This document shows, piece after piece, positions 16,197-24,779 of a stretch of 64,000 bases of DNA (positions are counted from its first letter, which is position 1; each line of letters starts with the position of its first letter). A program made the translations under genes and the position numbers. The DNA comes from Janthinobacterium lividum (GTDB lineage Bacteria; Pseudomonadota; Gammaproteobacteria; Burkholderiales; Burkholderiaceae_D): the NCBI RefSeq assembly GCF_011601275.1, contig NZ_JAAOLY010000011.1, positions 124,001-188,000 of the forward strand, written 5' to 3'. The notes under the pieces were generated by a model that was given only the letters and a program-made list of their open reading frames with translations, was not told where the DNA came from and searched no databases.

Positions 16197-18350
16197 TTAC
16201 TTGGCGTTCAAGCCGCGGCGTTCCAGCAGCGGTTCCACGGTGGCGTCGCGGCCGCGGAAATCACGGAACAGTTGCAGCGCATCGACGCTGCCGCCGCGCG
16301 ACAACAATTTGCTGCGGAACCAGTCGCCATTCTTGCGCGTCAGGCCGCCGTTTTCCTTGAACCAGTTAACCGATTCCGCATCCAGCTTTTCCGACCACAG
16401 GTAGGCGTAATACGCCGCCGAGTAGCCGCCCGAGAAGCTGTGCGAGAAGTAGCTGGTGCGGTAGCGCGGCGGCACGGGCGCGTAATCGACGCCAGCGTCT
16501 TTCAGCGACGCCGCCTCAAAGGCCAGCACGTCGGTCGGGATCTGGCTTGGCGCCAGCTGGTGCCAACGCTGGTCCAGCAACGCTGCCGACAGGTATTCCG
16601 TCGTCATGAAACCCTGGTTGAATTTCTTCGCCGCCGTGACCTTGTCGAGCAACTCCTGCGGCATGGCCGCGCCGCTCTGGTAGTGCTTGGCGTAGTTCTG
16701 CAGCACTTCCGGCCAGACGGCCCACATTTCGTTGACTTGCGATGGATACTCGACGAAGTCGCTCGGCACGCTGGTGCCGGCAAAGCGCGGATATTTCACA
16801 TTCGAAAACATGCCATGCAGCGCATGGCCGAATTCGTGGAACATGGTCGTTACTTCGTCGAAGGTCAGCAAGGTCGGCTGGCCGGCGGGCGGCTTCGGAA
16901 TATTCAATTGATTCGCGACCACCGGATGCGTGCCCATCAGCGACGACTGCGACACGTATTCATTCATCCACGCGCCGCCATGCTTGTTGCCGCGCGCATA
17001 GAAGTCGGCGATGAACAGGGCCAGCGGCTTGCCGTTGGCATCGAGCACGTCGTAGACGCGCACGTCCGGGTTGTACACCGGTAGATCAGTACGCTGCTTG
17101 AAGCTGATGCCGTACAGTTTATTGGCGGCAAAGAAGACACCGTTGTTCAGCACACTGTTGAGTTCCAAGTACGGTTTCAGCTCGTTTTCATCGAAATTGA
17201 AACGTTGCTTGCGCAGTTTGTCCGTGTAGATGGCCCAGTCGGCCGCTGCCACCTGGAAACCGCCCTTTTCCGCATCGACCACTTGCTGCAGGTCGGCCGC
17301 TTCGCGGCGCGCGTTGGCGACGGCCGGTTTCGCCAGTTCCGACAGCAGGGTATTGACGGCCGTCGTCGTCTTGGCCGTCTGGTCTTCCAGCGAGTACGCG
17401 GCGTAGTTGGCGTAACCGAGCAAGGTGGCCCGTTCGGCGCGCAGTTTGGCCAGTTTCAATACGATGGCGCGGTTGTCGAACTCGCCGCCCTGGCTGCCCC
17501 GGTTCAGCGACGCATCCATCAGGCGCTGGCGCGTCCTGCGGTCCGTCAATACGGCCAGCGGCGGCTGGCCGCTGGTGTTCACGAGGGCGATGACGAACTT
17601 GCCCGTCAAGCCGCGCTCCTTGGCGGCAGCGGCAGCCGTGTCGATATCGCTGTCCGTCATGCCGGCCAGTTCGGCGCGCGTGTCGACGACGATGCTCTTG
17701 GCATTCGTTTCCTTCAGCACGTTTTGCGCGAAGGCCGTTTCCAGGCCCGCCTGCTCGGCGTTGTAGGCTTTCAATTTTTCCTTGTCCGCATCGGACAGCT
17801 TGGCGCCGGCGCGCACGAAATCCGTGTGGTAGCGCTCCAGCAGGCGCAGGGATTCGGCATCGAGGCCCAGCTTGTCGCGCTTGGCGTACAGGGTATCAAT
17901 GCGGGTAAACAGTTTTGGATTGAGGGTAATCGCGTCGCCATGCGCGGCCAGTTTCGGCGACACGTCCACTTCCACCGCTTCCAGCACGCTGTTCGTGTTG
18001 GTTGAGGTCATGTTGCTGAAGATGCTTTGCACGCGGTGCAGCAACTGCCCCGTGCGCTCGAGGGCCACGATGGTGTTCTCGAACGTGGGTGCCTGGCGAT
18101 TGTTCGCAATGGCGTTCACTTCGGCCAGCTGGCGTTTCATGCCTTCGGCAAACGCCGGGGCATAGTGCTCATCCTTGATCAGGCCGAATTGCGGCATCTG
18201 GAATGGCAGCGGACTGGCTTTCAGCAGGGGGTTCTGGGCGCTGATGGCAGCGGCGGGCGCCGATTTTGCGGTGGCGGCAGCCATGGCGGACGGAGCGGCG
18301 TGGGCCAGCATGACGCTGGCGGCGATGACGAGCAGTTGTGGACGGATCAT
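16197..18350 (-). CDS. Exported M3-family metallopeptidase (copy 2, downstream)
   Basis: The 717-residue zinc metallopeptidase is of the Dcp/oligopeptidase A family (M3). The zinc site TMFHEFGHALHGMF lies near residue 500, with a distal Glu about 25 residues later (VEYPSQVNEMW). The first 24 residues form a signal peptide (MIRPQLLVIAASVMLA... cleavage near AMA), so the enzyme should act in the periplasm, probably as a peptidyl-dipeptidase or oligopeptidase. I use the ATG at 18350 rather than an upstream in-frame ATG, because the signal peptide starts there and a GAAAG-type site precedes it. It is the second of two tandem, closely similar genes, each with its own promoter. Confidence 0.93.
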   Translation of the reverse strand: MIRPQLLVIAASVMLAHAAPSAMAAATAKSAPAAAISAQNPLLKASPLPFQMPQFGLIKDEHYAPAFAEGMKRQLAEVNAIANNRQAPTFENTIVALERTGQLLHRVQSIFSNMTSTNTNSVLEAVEVDVSPKLAAHGDAITLNPKLFTRIDTLYAKRDKLGLDAESLRLLERYHTDFVRAGAKLSDADKEKLKAYNAEQAGLETAFAQNVLKETNAKSIVVDTRAELAGMTDSDIDTAAAAAKERGLTGKFVIALVNTSGQPPLAVLTDRRTRQRLMDASLNRGSQGGEFDNRAIVLKLAKLRAERATLLGYANYAAYSLEDQTAKTTTAVNTLLSELAKPAVANARREAADLQQVVDAEKGGFQVAAADWAIYTDKLRKQRFNFDENELKPYLELNSVLNNGVFFAANKLYGISFKQRTDLPVYNPDVRVYDVLDANGKPLALFIADFYARGNKHGGAWMNEYVSQSSLMGTHPVVANQLNIPKPPAGQPTLLTFDEVTTMFHEFGHALHGMFSNVKYPRFAGTSVPSDFVEYPSQVNEMWAVWPEVLQNYAKHYQSGAAMPQELLDKVTAAKKFNQGFMTTEYLSAALLDQRWHQLAPSQIPTDVLAFEAASLKDAGVDYAPVPPRYRTSYFSHSFSGGYSAAYYAYLWSEKLDAESVNWFKENGGLTRKNGDWFRSKLLSRGGSVDALQLFRDFRGRDATVEPLLERRGLNAK

Positions 18351-18405
18351 GACATCTTTCAGGAAGCGCGGGAAGAACCGCGATCGCGTCGCGGGCCAGT
18401 GGCAG

Positions 18406-18434
18406 ATCATAGCAGCCTGTCACACAGGCGTCAT
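18406..18434 (-). promoter_or_regulatory. Promoter of the downstream M3 peptidase gene
   Basis: On the minus strand ATGACG (18429-18434) and TATGAT (18406-18411) are spaced by 17 bp, 56 bp before the start codon. The same arrangement exists upstream of the tandem paralogue (20793-20821), which supports it by conservation between the duplicates. Confidence 0.65.
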
Positions 18435-18509
18435 CCAACATGGGCGATCCTGTGGTGCATCACGCCAACTGCGCGGTTTACCACGGTCTGCGTGGCGATT
18501 CCCCAAATA

Positions 18510-18537
18510 AAAATGGCCGCCCATTGCTTGGCGGCCA
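18510..18537 (-). terminator. Intrinsic terminator between the tandem M3 peptidase genes
   Basis: TGGCCGCC (18514-18521) pairs with GGCGGCCA (18530-18537). The stem is followed on the minus strand by TTTTATTTGG. It lies about 40 bp past the stop of the upstream paralogue and isolates it from the next gene. Confidence 0.88.
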
Positions 18538-18578
18538 CTGATGTTCATCACCGGCCAGGCCGGTGACGGGTACGAGGA

Positions 18579-20738
18579 TTACTTGCCGTTCAAACCACGG
18601 CGTTCCAGCAGCGGCTCGATCTTCGCGTCACGGCCGCGGAAGTTGCGGTAGATGTCGAGCGCATCGGCGCTGCCGCCGCGCGACAGCAGTTTAGTACGGA
18701 ACCAGTCGCCGTTCTTGCGCGTCAGGCCGCCGTTTTCCTTGAACCACTCGACCGTGTCGGCATCGAGCTTTTCCGACCACAGATAGGCGTAGTAGCCGGC
18801 CGAATAGCCGCCCGCAAACGCATGCGAGAAATACGTGGTGCGGTAGCGCGGCGGCGCCGGGGCGAAATCGACGCCGGCATCCGTCAAGGCGGCTTTTTCA
18901 AAGGCCAGCACGTCGGTGGGGATCTGTGCCGGGGTCAGCTGGTGCCAGCGCTGGTCCAGCAGGGCCGACGCCAGGTATTCCGTGGTTTTGTAGCCCTGGT
19001 TGAAATTGTCGGCCGCCGTCACTTTCGCCAGCAGCTCGGCGGGAATCGCCGCGCCCGTTTGATAATGCCTGGCATAGTTTTGCAGCACTTCCGGCCACAG
19101 CGCCCACATTTCATTGACTTGCGACGGGTACTCGACGAAGTCGCGCGGCACGCTGGTGCCGGCAAAGCGCGGGTATTTCACGTTCGAAAACATGCCGTGC
19201 AGCGCATGGCCGAATTCGTGGAACATGGTGTTGACTTCGTCAAACGTCATCAGGGTCGGCTGGCCCGCTTCCGGCTTTGGAATGTTCAGGTTATTCGCGA
19301 TGACGGGTTTGCGGCCCAGCAAGGTCGACTGGCCTACATAGGCATTCGCCCAGGCGCCGCCGCGCTTGTTGCTGCGCGCGTAAGGGTCGAGCGTAAAGAT
19401 GGCCAGCTGCGTGCCGTCTTCATTGAAAACGTCGTACACCAGCATGTCGGCGTTGTAGACGGGCAAATCGGTGCGCTGCTTGAACGTGAGACCGTACAAC
19501 TTGCCGGCGGCAAAGAACACGCCCTTGGTCAGCACGCTGTGCATTTCAAAGTACGGCTTCAATTGCGTTTCATCGAAGTTGTAGCGTTCGGCGCGCACCT
19601 TGTCGCTATAGAAAGCCCAGTCGGCGGCGCCCACCTTGAAGCCGCCTTTGCCTGCATCGATGACCTTCTGGATATCGTCCGCTTCACGGCGCGCATTGAC
19701 GACGGCCGGCTTCGCCAACTCGCCCAGCAGGGCGTTCACGGCGGTGGTGTCGTGCGCCGTCTGGTCTTCCAGCGAATACGCCGCGTAGTTCGGGTAGCCC
19801 ATCAGCGCGGCACGTTCGGCCCGCAGTTTCGCCAGTTCCAGCACTTCCTGGGTGTTGTCGAACTCGCCGCCACGGCTGCCGCGCGCTTGCGACGCAGCCA
19901 TGATACGTTCGCGCAAGGCGCGGTTGGTCAGCAGCGACAGCGGCGCCTGGCCCGTCGTGTTGACGAGGGCGATCACGTATTTGCCGTCCAGGCCGCGCTT
20001 CTTGGCCAGGCCGGCGGCCACTTCGATGGCGGCAGGCGACAGGCCGTCCAGTTCTTCGCGCGTATCGACGACGACGGCCGAAGCGTTCAATTCCTTCAGC
20101 ACGTTCTGTGCGAACTTGGTCGACAGGGCAGCGAGCTGGCCGTTGTAGGCGCGCAGCTTTTCCTTGTCCGCCGCCGACAGCTTGGCGCCGGCGCGCACGA
20201 AGTCCGTGTGGTAACGCTCCAGCAAGCGTTTCGATTCAGCATCGAGGCCCAGCTTGTCGCGCTTGGCGTACAGGGTGTCGATGCGCTTGAACAATTTGTC
20301 GTTGAGCATGATCGCGTCGCTATGGGCCGCCATTTTCGGCGCCAGCTCGCGTTCCAGGCCCTGGATCGTGTCATTCGTATTCGAGCCGGACATCACGGAA
20401 AACACGGTGCGTACACGGCTCAGCAACTGGCCCGAGCGCTCCATGGCCACGATGGTGTTGTCGAACGTGGCTGGTTTCTTGTTATTCGCAATCGCGTTGA
20501 TTTCCGCCAAATTGGCGGCCATGCCTGCCGTAAAGGCGGGCGCATAGTCGGCGTCCTGCACCTTGTCGAACGGCGGATAGTTGAATGGCAGGCTGCTCGC
20601 TTGCGCAAACGGGTTCGAGGCAGGCAGCGTTGCCGCCGCGGTGGCGGCAGTGGCAGGCGCCGCGGTGGCGGCAAAAGCAGCGGCGGCTGGCGCCAGCATC
20701 AGGCTGGCGGCGATGACGAGCATTGTTGGACGGGTCAT
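18579..20738 (-). CDS. Exported M3-family metallopeptidase (copy 1, upstream)
   Basis: The 719-residue zinc metallopeptidase is of the Dcp-like M3 family and closely similar to its neighbour, strongest in the catalytic C-terminal half. The zinc motif TMFHEFGHALHGMF lies near residue 500; the C-terminal GGYSAGYYAYLWSEKLDADT is typical of periplasmic Dcp proteins. The N-terminal MTRPTMLVIAASLMLAPAAA is a signal peptide. The ATG at 20738 is chosen because an AAGAAG site precedes it. Divergence is concentrated in the N-terminal 150 residues, which may change substrate entry. Confidence 0.93.
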   Translation of the reverse strand: MTRPTMLVIAASLMLAPAAAAFAATAAPATAATAAATLPASNPFAQASSLPFNYPPFDKVQDADYAPAFTAGMAANLAEINAIANNKKPATFDNTIVAMERSGQLLSRVRTVFSVMSGSNTNDTIQGLERELAPKMAAHSDAIMLNDKLFKRIDTLYAKRDKLGLDAESKRLLERYHTDFVRAGAKLSAADKEKLRAYNGQLAALSTKFAQNVLKELNASAVVVDTREELDGLSPAAIEVAAGLAKKRGLDGKYVIALVNTTGQAPLSLLTNRALRERIMAASQARGSRGGEFDNTQEVLELAKLRAERAALMGYPNYAAYSLEDQTAHDTTAVNALLGELAKPAVVNARREADDIQKVIDAGKGGFKVGAADWAFYSDKVRAERYNFDETQLKPYFEMHSVLTKGVFFAAGKLYGLTFKQRTDLPVYNADMLVYDVFNEDGTQLAIFTLDPYARSNKRGGAWANAYVGQSTLLGRKPVIANNLNIPKPEAGQPTLMTFDEVNTMFHEFGHALHGMFSNVKYPRFAGTSVPRDFVEYPSQVNEMWALWPEVLQNYARHYQTGAAIPAELLAKVTAADNFNQGYKTTEYLASALLDQRWHQLTPAQIPTDVLAFEKAALTDAGVDFAPAPPRYRTTYFSHAFAGGYSAGYYAYLWSEKLDADTVEWFKENGGLTRKNGDWFRTKLLSRGGSADALDIYRNFRGRDAKIEPLLERRGLNGK

Positions 20739-20792
20739 GTCTTCTTTCAAGAAACGCAAGAGAGCCGCGATTGTGTCGCGGGCCAGCCTGAA

Positions 20793-20821
20793 ATAATAAC
20801 AGCCTGAAACACTTGCGTCAC
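20793..20821 (-). promoter_or_regulatory. Promoter of the upstream M3 peptidase gene
   Basis: GTGACG (20816-20821) and TATTAT (20793-20798) are 17 bp apart on the minus strand, 54 bp before the start codon. The element and the flanking leader (GGCCCGCGAC block) match those at 18406-18434. Confidence 0.65.
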
Positions 20822-20892
20822 CAGCAACTACCGATGGTAGCGCGCCCGCCAGTGATGAACGGTTTTCATGTGTCCCGCGTCACGATGCCGAT

Positions 20893-21111
20893 TTAGTAAT
20901 GCGGCGGACGCTCGTTCACCAGCCCGCCATTTGCCTGCTGCGCCCCGTCGCGCACATGTTCGCCCAGCTTGTGCAGCATCGCCTCGAGCTGGTCGATGCG
21001 CTTGCCCTGCTGGTACACCATCTGGTTCAGCGACTCGACCAGATCTTCCTGCTGCGCCAGCTTGATTTCGATATCGACGAAACGTATTTCCATCTGTTCT
21101 GCATTGTCCAT
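20893..21111 (-). CDS. slyX: SlyX-family protein
   Basis: The 72-residue coiled-coil protein has heptad-rich helices (MEIRFVDIEIKLAQQEDLVE, then LNQMVYQQGKRIDQLEAMLH) and the C-terminal PPHY typical of SlyX. Its function is not established; the family is widespread in proteobacteria. The frame extends upstream, but the ATG at 21111 has a GAGAG site and gives the normal family length. It diverges from the toxin-antitoxin remnant to its right. Confidence 0.88.
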   Translation of the reverse strand: MDNAEQMEIRFVDIEIKLAQQEDLVESLNQMVYQQGKRIDQLEAMLHKLGEHVRDGAQQANGGLVNERPPHY

Positions 21112-21271
21112 GGTGCTCTCGGTGGTTCCTGACTGAAAGCGGCATTCTACCGCCGTCGCGGCGTGAGCCAGGACAAACAAGCGGCATTCTTCCGGAAGCG
21201 GTGCCGATTTCTGCCTATTCTCTCCGTATGGCTGAATCAAACCGCTTGACGAATGAGAACAAACGATTACA

Positions 21272-21658
21272 ATGGACGTATCCACTTTGCCTGACTTGAT
21301 CGACACGCGCAAGACAGCTGAATACCGCCGCTGGGAAGACTCCCTGCACGACGTGGCGGCCGCCGCCATCGATGCACGCATCAAGCATTTGCAGCACGGT
21401 AAAAAGGGCGACTGGCGGCCCGTGGGCGAAGGCGTGTGCGAGTTGCGTTTTTTACAGACGGGACCGGGCTGACGCGTGTATTTTCACGAGACCAACCTGG
21501 GCACCCTGATCTTGCTGCTGCTCGGTGGCGACAAGTCGAGCCAGCGGCGCGACATCAAGCACGCGCAGGCGATACTGCAAACATTGAAGGCCCAACAGGC
21601 GGCCATCCGGAAGCAAAAAGCGGCGGCCAGCCCATCGACAGGAGCACGAAAAAAATGA
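21272..21658 (+). pseudogene. RelE/HigB-type toxin interrupted by an in-frame TGA
   Basis: A single frame of 128 codons encodes a Gp49/HigB-like addiction-module killer protein. Residues 1-66 end in ELRFLQTGPG, and the frame resumes as RVYFHETNLGTLILLLLGGD and KSSQRRDIKHAQ. The TGA at 21470-21472 sits exactly where the family has an aromatic residue in GPGYRVYF. No base is gained or lost, so this is a nonsense change, not a frameshift. A GTG at 21476 could only restart a C-terminal fragment lacking most of the fold. The stop codon of the remnant overlaps the antitoxin ATG by 4 bp. The toxin is probably inactive unless the TGA is read through. Confidence 0.8.
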
Positions 21659-22011
21659 ACGACCATACTGACGCTGACGGCTTCGACCTCGACGACCTCG
21701 ACGCACTGGGATTGAGCAAATTTGATCCGACGCAACACCTGACCAGCAAGGAAGCCGTGGCCGCCTACATGAGCGAAATCGTCGCCACCGGCAATGCCGA
21801 GCTGTTCCAGTCCGCCATGAATGACGTGGTGCGCGCCTACGGCATGGGCAAGGTGGCGGCCCGGGCCGACATCACGCGCGAAGGCGCGTATAAAGCCTTG
21901 CGCGAAGGCAGCAAGCCACGCTTTGAAACCATTTTAAAAATGCTCGATGCGCTAGGCATGCAGCTGGCCATCGTACCGAAAACCACGCCCGACGGCGCCG
22001 TGGAAGCGTGA
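21655..22011 (+). CDS. HigA-type antitoxin (addiction-module antidote protein)
   Basis: The 118-residue protein has an acidic N-terminus (DADGFDLDDLDALGLSKFDP) and a helix-turn-helix of the HigA/XRE antidote type at about residues 65-100. The family motif ITREGAYKALREGSKPRFET is followed by ILKMLDALGMQLAI. It would neutralise the HigB-type toxin encoded immediately upstream and repress the pair. The start codon overlaps the toxin stop codon (ATGA). It appears intact although its toxin partner is interrupted. It converges with the helicase gene with 11 bp between stops. Confidence 0.9.
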   Translation: MNDHTDADGFDLDDLDALGLSKFDPTQHLTSKEAVAAYMSEIVATGNAELFQSAMNDVVRAYGMGKVAARADITREGAYKALREGSKPRFETILKMLDALGMQLAIVPKTTPDGAVEA

Positions 22012-22022
22012 ACGTTCTTTAG

Positions 22023-24083
22023 TTAAACTTTCGGCGCAGCCAGCAAGGCCTTCATGCGCGCCAGGCGTTCTTTCGGCGAAATCACTTCCGCCTCCGTCGG
22101 CACGGCGTCGCCCACGTCGAGTTCCATTTCCTTGATGAAGCGCGACGGGTCGCAATGGACTTGCTCGCCGGCCCGCTTGCGCTTCTTGCACCACGTGATG
22201 TGCAAGGTGCGCTGCGCCCGCGTGATGCCCACGTACATCAAGCGCCGCTCTTCCTGGATGCGCGCGGCGATGGTTTCGGCCGGCGCGTCAGGATCGCCCT
22301 TGTGCGGCAAGATGCCTTCTTCCACACCGACCAGAAACACGTGCGGAAACTCGAGGCCTTTCGACGCGTGCAGGGTCGACATGCGCACGGCGTCCTGCTC
22401 CTCGTCCTTGCCCTCGAGCATGGTCATCAAGGCCACCATCTGCGTCAATTCCAGCACGTTCTTTTCTTCGCCGTCGCGGTCCTTGCCACCCCGGCCCCGT
22501 TCCTTGAGCCAGTTGACGAATTCCAGCACGTTCTGCCACTTGCTTTGCGCTTGGCGTTCCTCGAAAGCATCGTACAGATACGATTCGTAGTGGATTTCCT
22601 TCATCATGTCGTCCAGCACTTCGGCCGCGTTGTCGCCGCTGCCGGCCGCGCCGGGACGGCTGGCGCGCGATTCGAGGTCGTTGATGAAGTTGCAGAAGTC
22701 GCGCAGCGGCCCCAGCTGGCGGTCCGTCAGCTTGGCCTCGATGCCGCCCTTGAAGACGGCCTGGAACAGCGAGCACTGCCACTGCCCCGAGAACGCACCG
22801 AGCACCTCCAGAGTCGACTGGCCCACGCCACGGCGCGGCGTCGTCACGGCGCGGATGAAGGCCGGGTCGTCGTCTTCGTTCGCCAGCAAACGCAGATAGC
22901 TGATGATGTCCTTGATCTCGGCCTTGTCGAAGAAGCTCTGGCCGCCCGAGATCGTGTACGGGATGCGTTCCTTGCGCAAGCACTGCTCGATGATGCGCGC
23001 CTGGTGATTGCCCCGGTACAAAATCGCGTAATCGGAAAATTTGTTCTTGCGTTCAAAATGGTCGGCCGAGATCATGATGGCGACCTGTTCCGCCTCCTGC
23101 TCGTCCGTCTGCATGCCCAGCACCTTGATCGGCTCGCCCAGGCCGTGTTCCGACCACAGCGACTTTTCAAACAGTTTAGGATTGTTGCCGATGACGGCAT
23201 TGGCGGCGTTCAGCACGCGCATGGTGGAGCGGTAATTCTGCTCCAGCTTGATCACGCGCAAATCGGGGAAATCCGTCTCCAGGGTTTTCAGGTTTTCCAC
23301 GGTGGCGCCGCGCCACGCGTAAATCGCCTGGTCGTCGTCGCCCACGGCCGTAAACATCGGCTTCTTGCCGATGCCCGTCACCATCAGTTTCACCAGTTCG
23401 TACTGGCAGGTGTTCGTATCCTGGTATTCATCGACGAGCAGGTAGCGCAGGCGGCGCTGCCACTTGTCGCGCACGGGCCCGTTGTTGCGGAACAGTTCCA
23501 CGGGCAGGCGGATCAGATCGTCGAAATCGACGGCCTGGTAGGCGGACAAGGTGGCCACATAGCTGCGGTAGATGCGCGCCGCGTTCGCTTCGTCCTCATC
23601 CTTGGCTTGCGCCAGGGCCATGTCCGGATCGATCAGGCCATTTTTCCACAGGGACATGGCATTCTGGATGCCGCGTATGACCTGTTTATCGGTGGTAATG
23701 GCAAGATCTTGCACGAGGGAAAAGCAGTCGTCGCTGTCCATGATGGAAAAGCGGTCCTTCAAGCCCACGCCATTGGCTTCCTGGCGCAGGATTTTCACGC
23801 CCAGCGAGTGGAAAGTCGAGACCGTCAACTGCTTGGCCTGGCGCGGCTGTTTCAACAGCTTGGCGATACGTTCCTGCATTTCCAGCGCCGCCTTGTTGGT
23901 GAACGTCAGCGCGGCGATGGTGCGCGGGTCATAGCCCCGGTCTTCGATCAGATGGGCGATCTTTTGCGTGATCACGCGCGTCTTGCCCGAACCGGCGCCC
24001 GCCAGCACGAGGCAAGGGCCGTCGAGGTAGGTAACCGCTTCGCTTTGGGGCGCATTCAGACCGAACTGTGGTGCTTTGGACAT
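22023..24083 (-). CDS. rep: UvrD/Rep-family ATP-dependent DNA helicase
   Basis: The 686-residue superfamily 1A 3'-5' helicase has motif I AGAGSGKT near residue 30 and motif Ia LTFTNKAALEMQER. Motif II is LLVDEYQDTN, motif III QAIYAWRGA, motif IV QNYRST and motif V STLHASKGLEFPHVFLVGVE; the final motif is RRLMYVGITRAQ. The start MSKAPQFGLNAPQSEAVTYL is typical of beta-proteobacterial Rep; the open frame continues upstream but without homology. The compact length and lack of a UvrD-type C-terminal Tudor tail favour Rep over UvrD. It acts in replication restart and removal of protein roadblocks. Confidence 0.9.
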   Translation of the reverse strand: MSKAPQFGLNAPQSEAVTYLDGPCLVLAGAGSGKTRVITQKIAHLIEDRGYDPRTIAALTFTNKAALEMQERIAKLLKQPRQAKQLTVSTFHSLGVKILRQEANGVGLKDRFSIMDSDDCFSLVQDLAITTDKQVIRGIQNAMSLWKNGLIDPDMALAQAKDEDEANAARIYRSYVATLSAYQAVDFDDLIRLPVELFRNNGPVRDKWQRRLRYLLVDEYQDTNTCQYELVKLMVTGIGKKPMFTAVGDDDQAIYAWRGATVENLKTLETDFPDLRVIKLEQNYRSTMRVLNAANAVIGNNPKLFEKSLWSEHGLGEPIKVLGMQTDEQEAEQVAIMISADHFERKNKFSDYAILYRGNHQARIIEQCLRKERIPYTISGGQSFFDKAEIKDIISYLRLLANEDDDPAFIRAVTTPRRGVGQSTLEVLGAFSGQWQCSLFQAVFKGGIEAKLTDRQLGPLRDFCNFINDLESRASRPGAAGSGDNAAEVLDDMMKEIHYESYLYDAFEERQAQSKWQNVLEFVNWLKERGRGGKDRDGEEKNVLELTQMVALMTMLEGKDEEQDAVRMSTLHASKGLEFPHVFLVGVEEGILPHKGDPDAPAETIAARIQEERRLMYVGITRAQRTLHITWCKKRKRAGEQVHCDPSRFIKEMELDVGDAVPTEAEVISPKERLARMKALLAAPKV

Positions 24084-24292
24084 CAGGGTATTTCCGCAGG
24101 GAACAGCAGCCCATTGTAACAGCGTCGCGCAGGCTATTTGCATGGCGGACCCTGCCCGAAAAACAGGCAATGGCATTGATATATCGCCATATGCCGCCAT
24201 CTTGGCCGATTCAATGCGTGCGGCGATGCCACGCCTGGAGTACCATTCCGCCTATATCGCCCGTGCGCATCCACTTACCGAATGGCAGTCCC

Positions 24293-24778
24293 ATGAAATT
24301 TGAACACCTGATTGAAATCAACGATCCCTTGAACCCGCTAATCGACACCTTGACCCTGGAACAAGTCTGGCGCGGCCTGGTCTTGCGCGCCGAGTCGCCG
24401 AAACTGTTCGTGCCGCACCTCGACGAGTGCCAGATCAGCGAGCGCAGCGATGCCGGTTTCGCGCGCAGCCTGCGCTATGGCGAACTGGTCATCAACGACA
24501 AGGTGGTGCTGATACCGCAACTGCAGGTGCGCTACGAAGTGCCGGCGCAACAGGATATCAGCGCCTCCTCATTGGTGATGACCATCGAAATGCCCGACGA
24601 AGCGAGCATGTGGGTGCGCTTCCAGTACGACGACGGCCACGACGCGGCCACCGATGCGGCCAACGCCCTGTACGACGACTTCCGCCGCTCGGCCTACAAG
24701 GAGTCCGACATCGACACGGTGCGCATCATGCGCGAGCTGGCGCTCGAGGGACGGCTCGACGCGGGTCTGCTGAACTAA
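24293..24778 (+). CDS. DUF1857 / SRPBCC-superfamily protein
   Basis: The 161-residue protein begins MKFEHLIEINDPLNPLIDTL and contains LTLEQVWRGLVLRAESPKLF, the opening helix-strand region of the DUF1857 (AtaL-like) branch of START/SRPBCC folds. Members form a ligand-binding cavity; no ligand is known here. The ATG at 24293 fits the family N-terminus and follows a purine-poor leader. It is divergent from the helicase and convergent with the HD-GYP gene, whose stop lies one base away, so it is monocistronic. Confidence 0.85.
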   Translation: MKFEHLIEINDPLNPLIDTLTLEQVWRGLVLRAESPKLFVPHLDECQISERSDAGFARSLRYGELVINDKVVLIPQLQVRYEVPAQQDISASSLVMTIEMPDEASMWVRFQYDDGHDAATDAANALYDDFRRSAYKESDIDTVRIMRELALEGRLDAGLLN

Positions 24779-24779
24779 A

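Noticed and set aside
18822..20807. A 661-codon plus-strand frame opposite the M3 peptidase
   Set aside because: It is an antisense shadow; the minus-strand HEFGH peptidase is unambiguous.
21470..21472. Selenocysteine reading of the TGA in the toxin
   Set aside because: No SECIS-like hairpin is apparent right after the codon, and the family has an aromatic residue there, not cysteine.
21436..22011. A longer version of the antitoxin starting inside the toxin
   Set aside because: The extra N-terminus is the toxin sequence in another frame; the ATG at 21655 gives the family start and the ATGA coupling.
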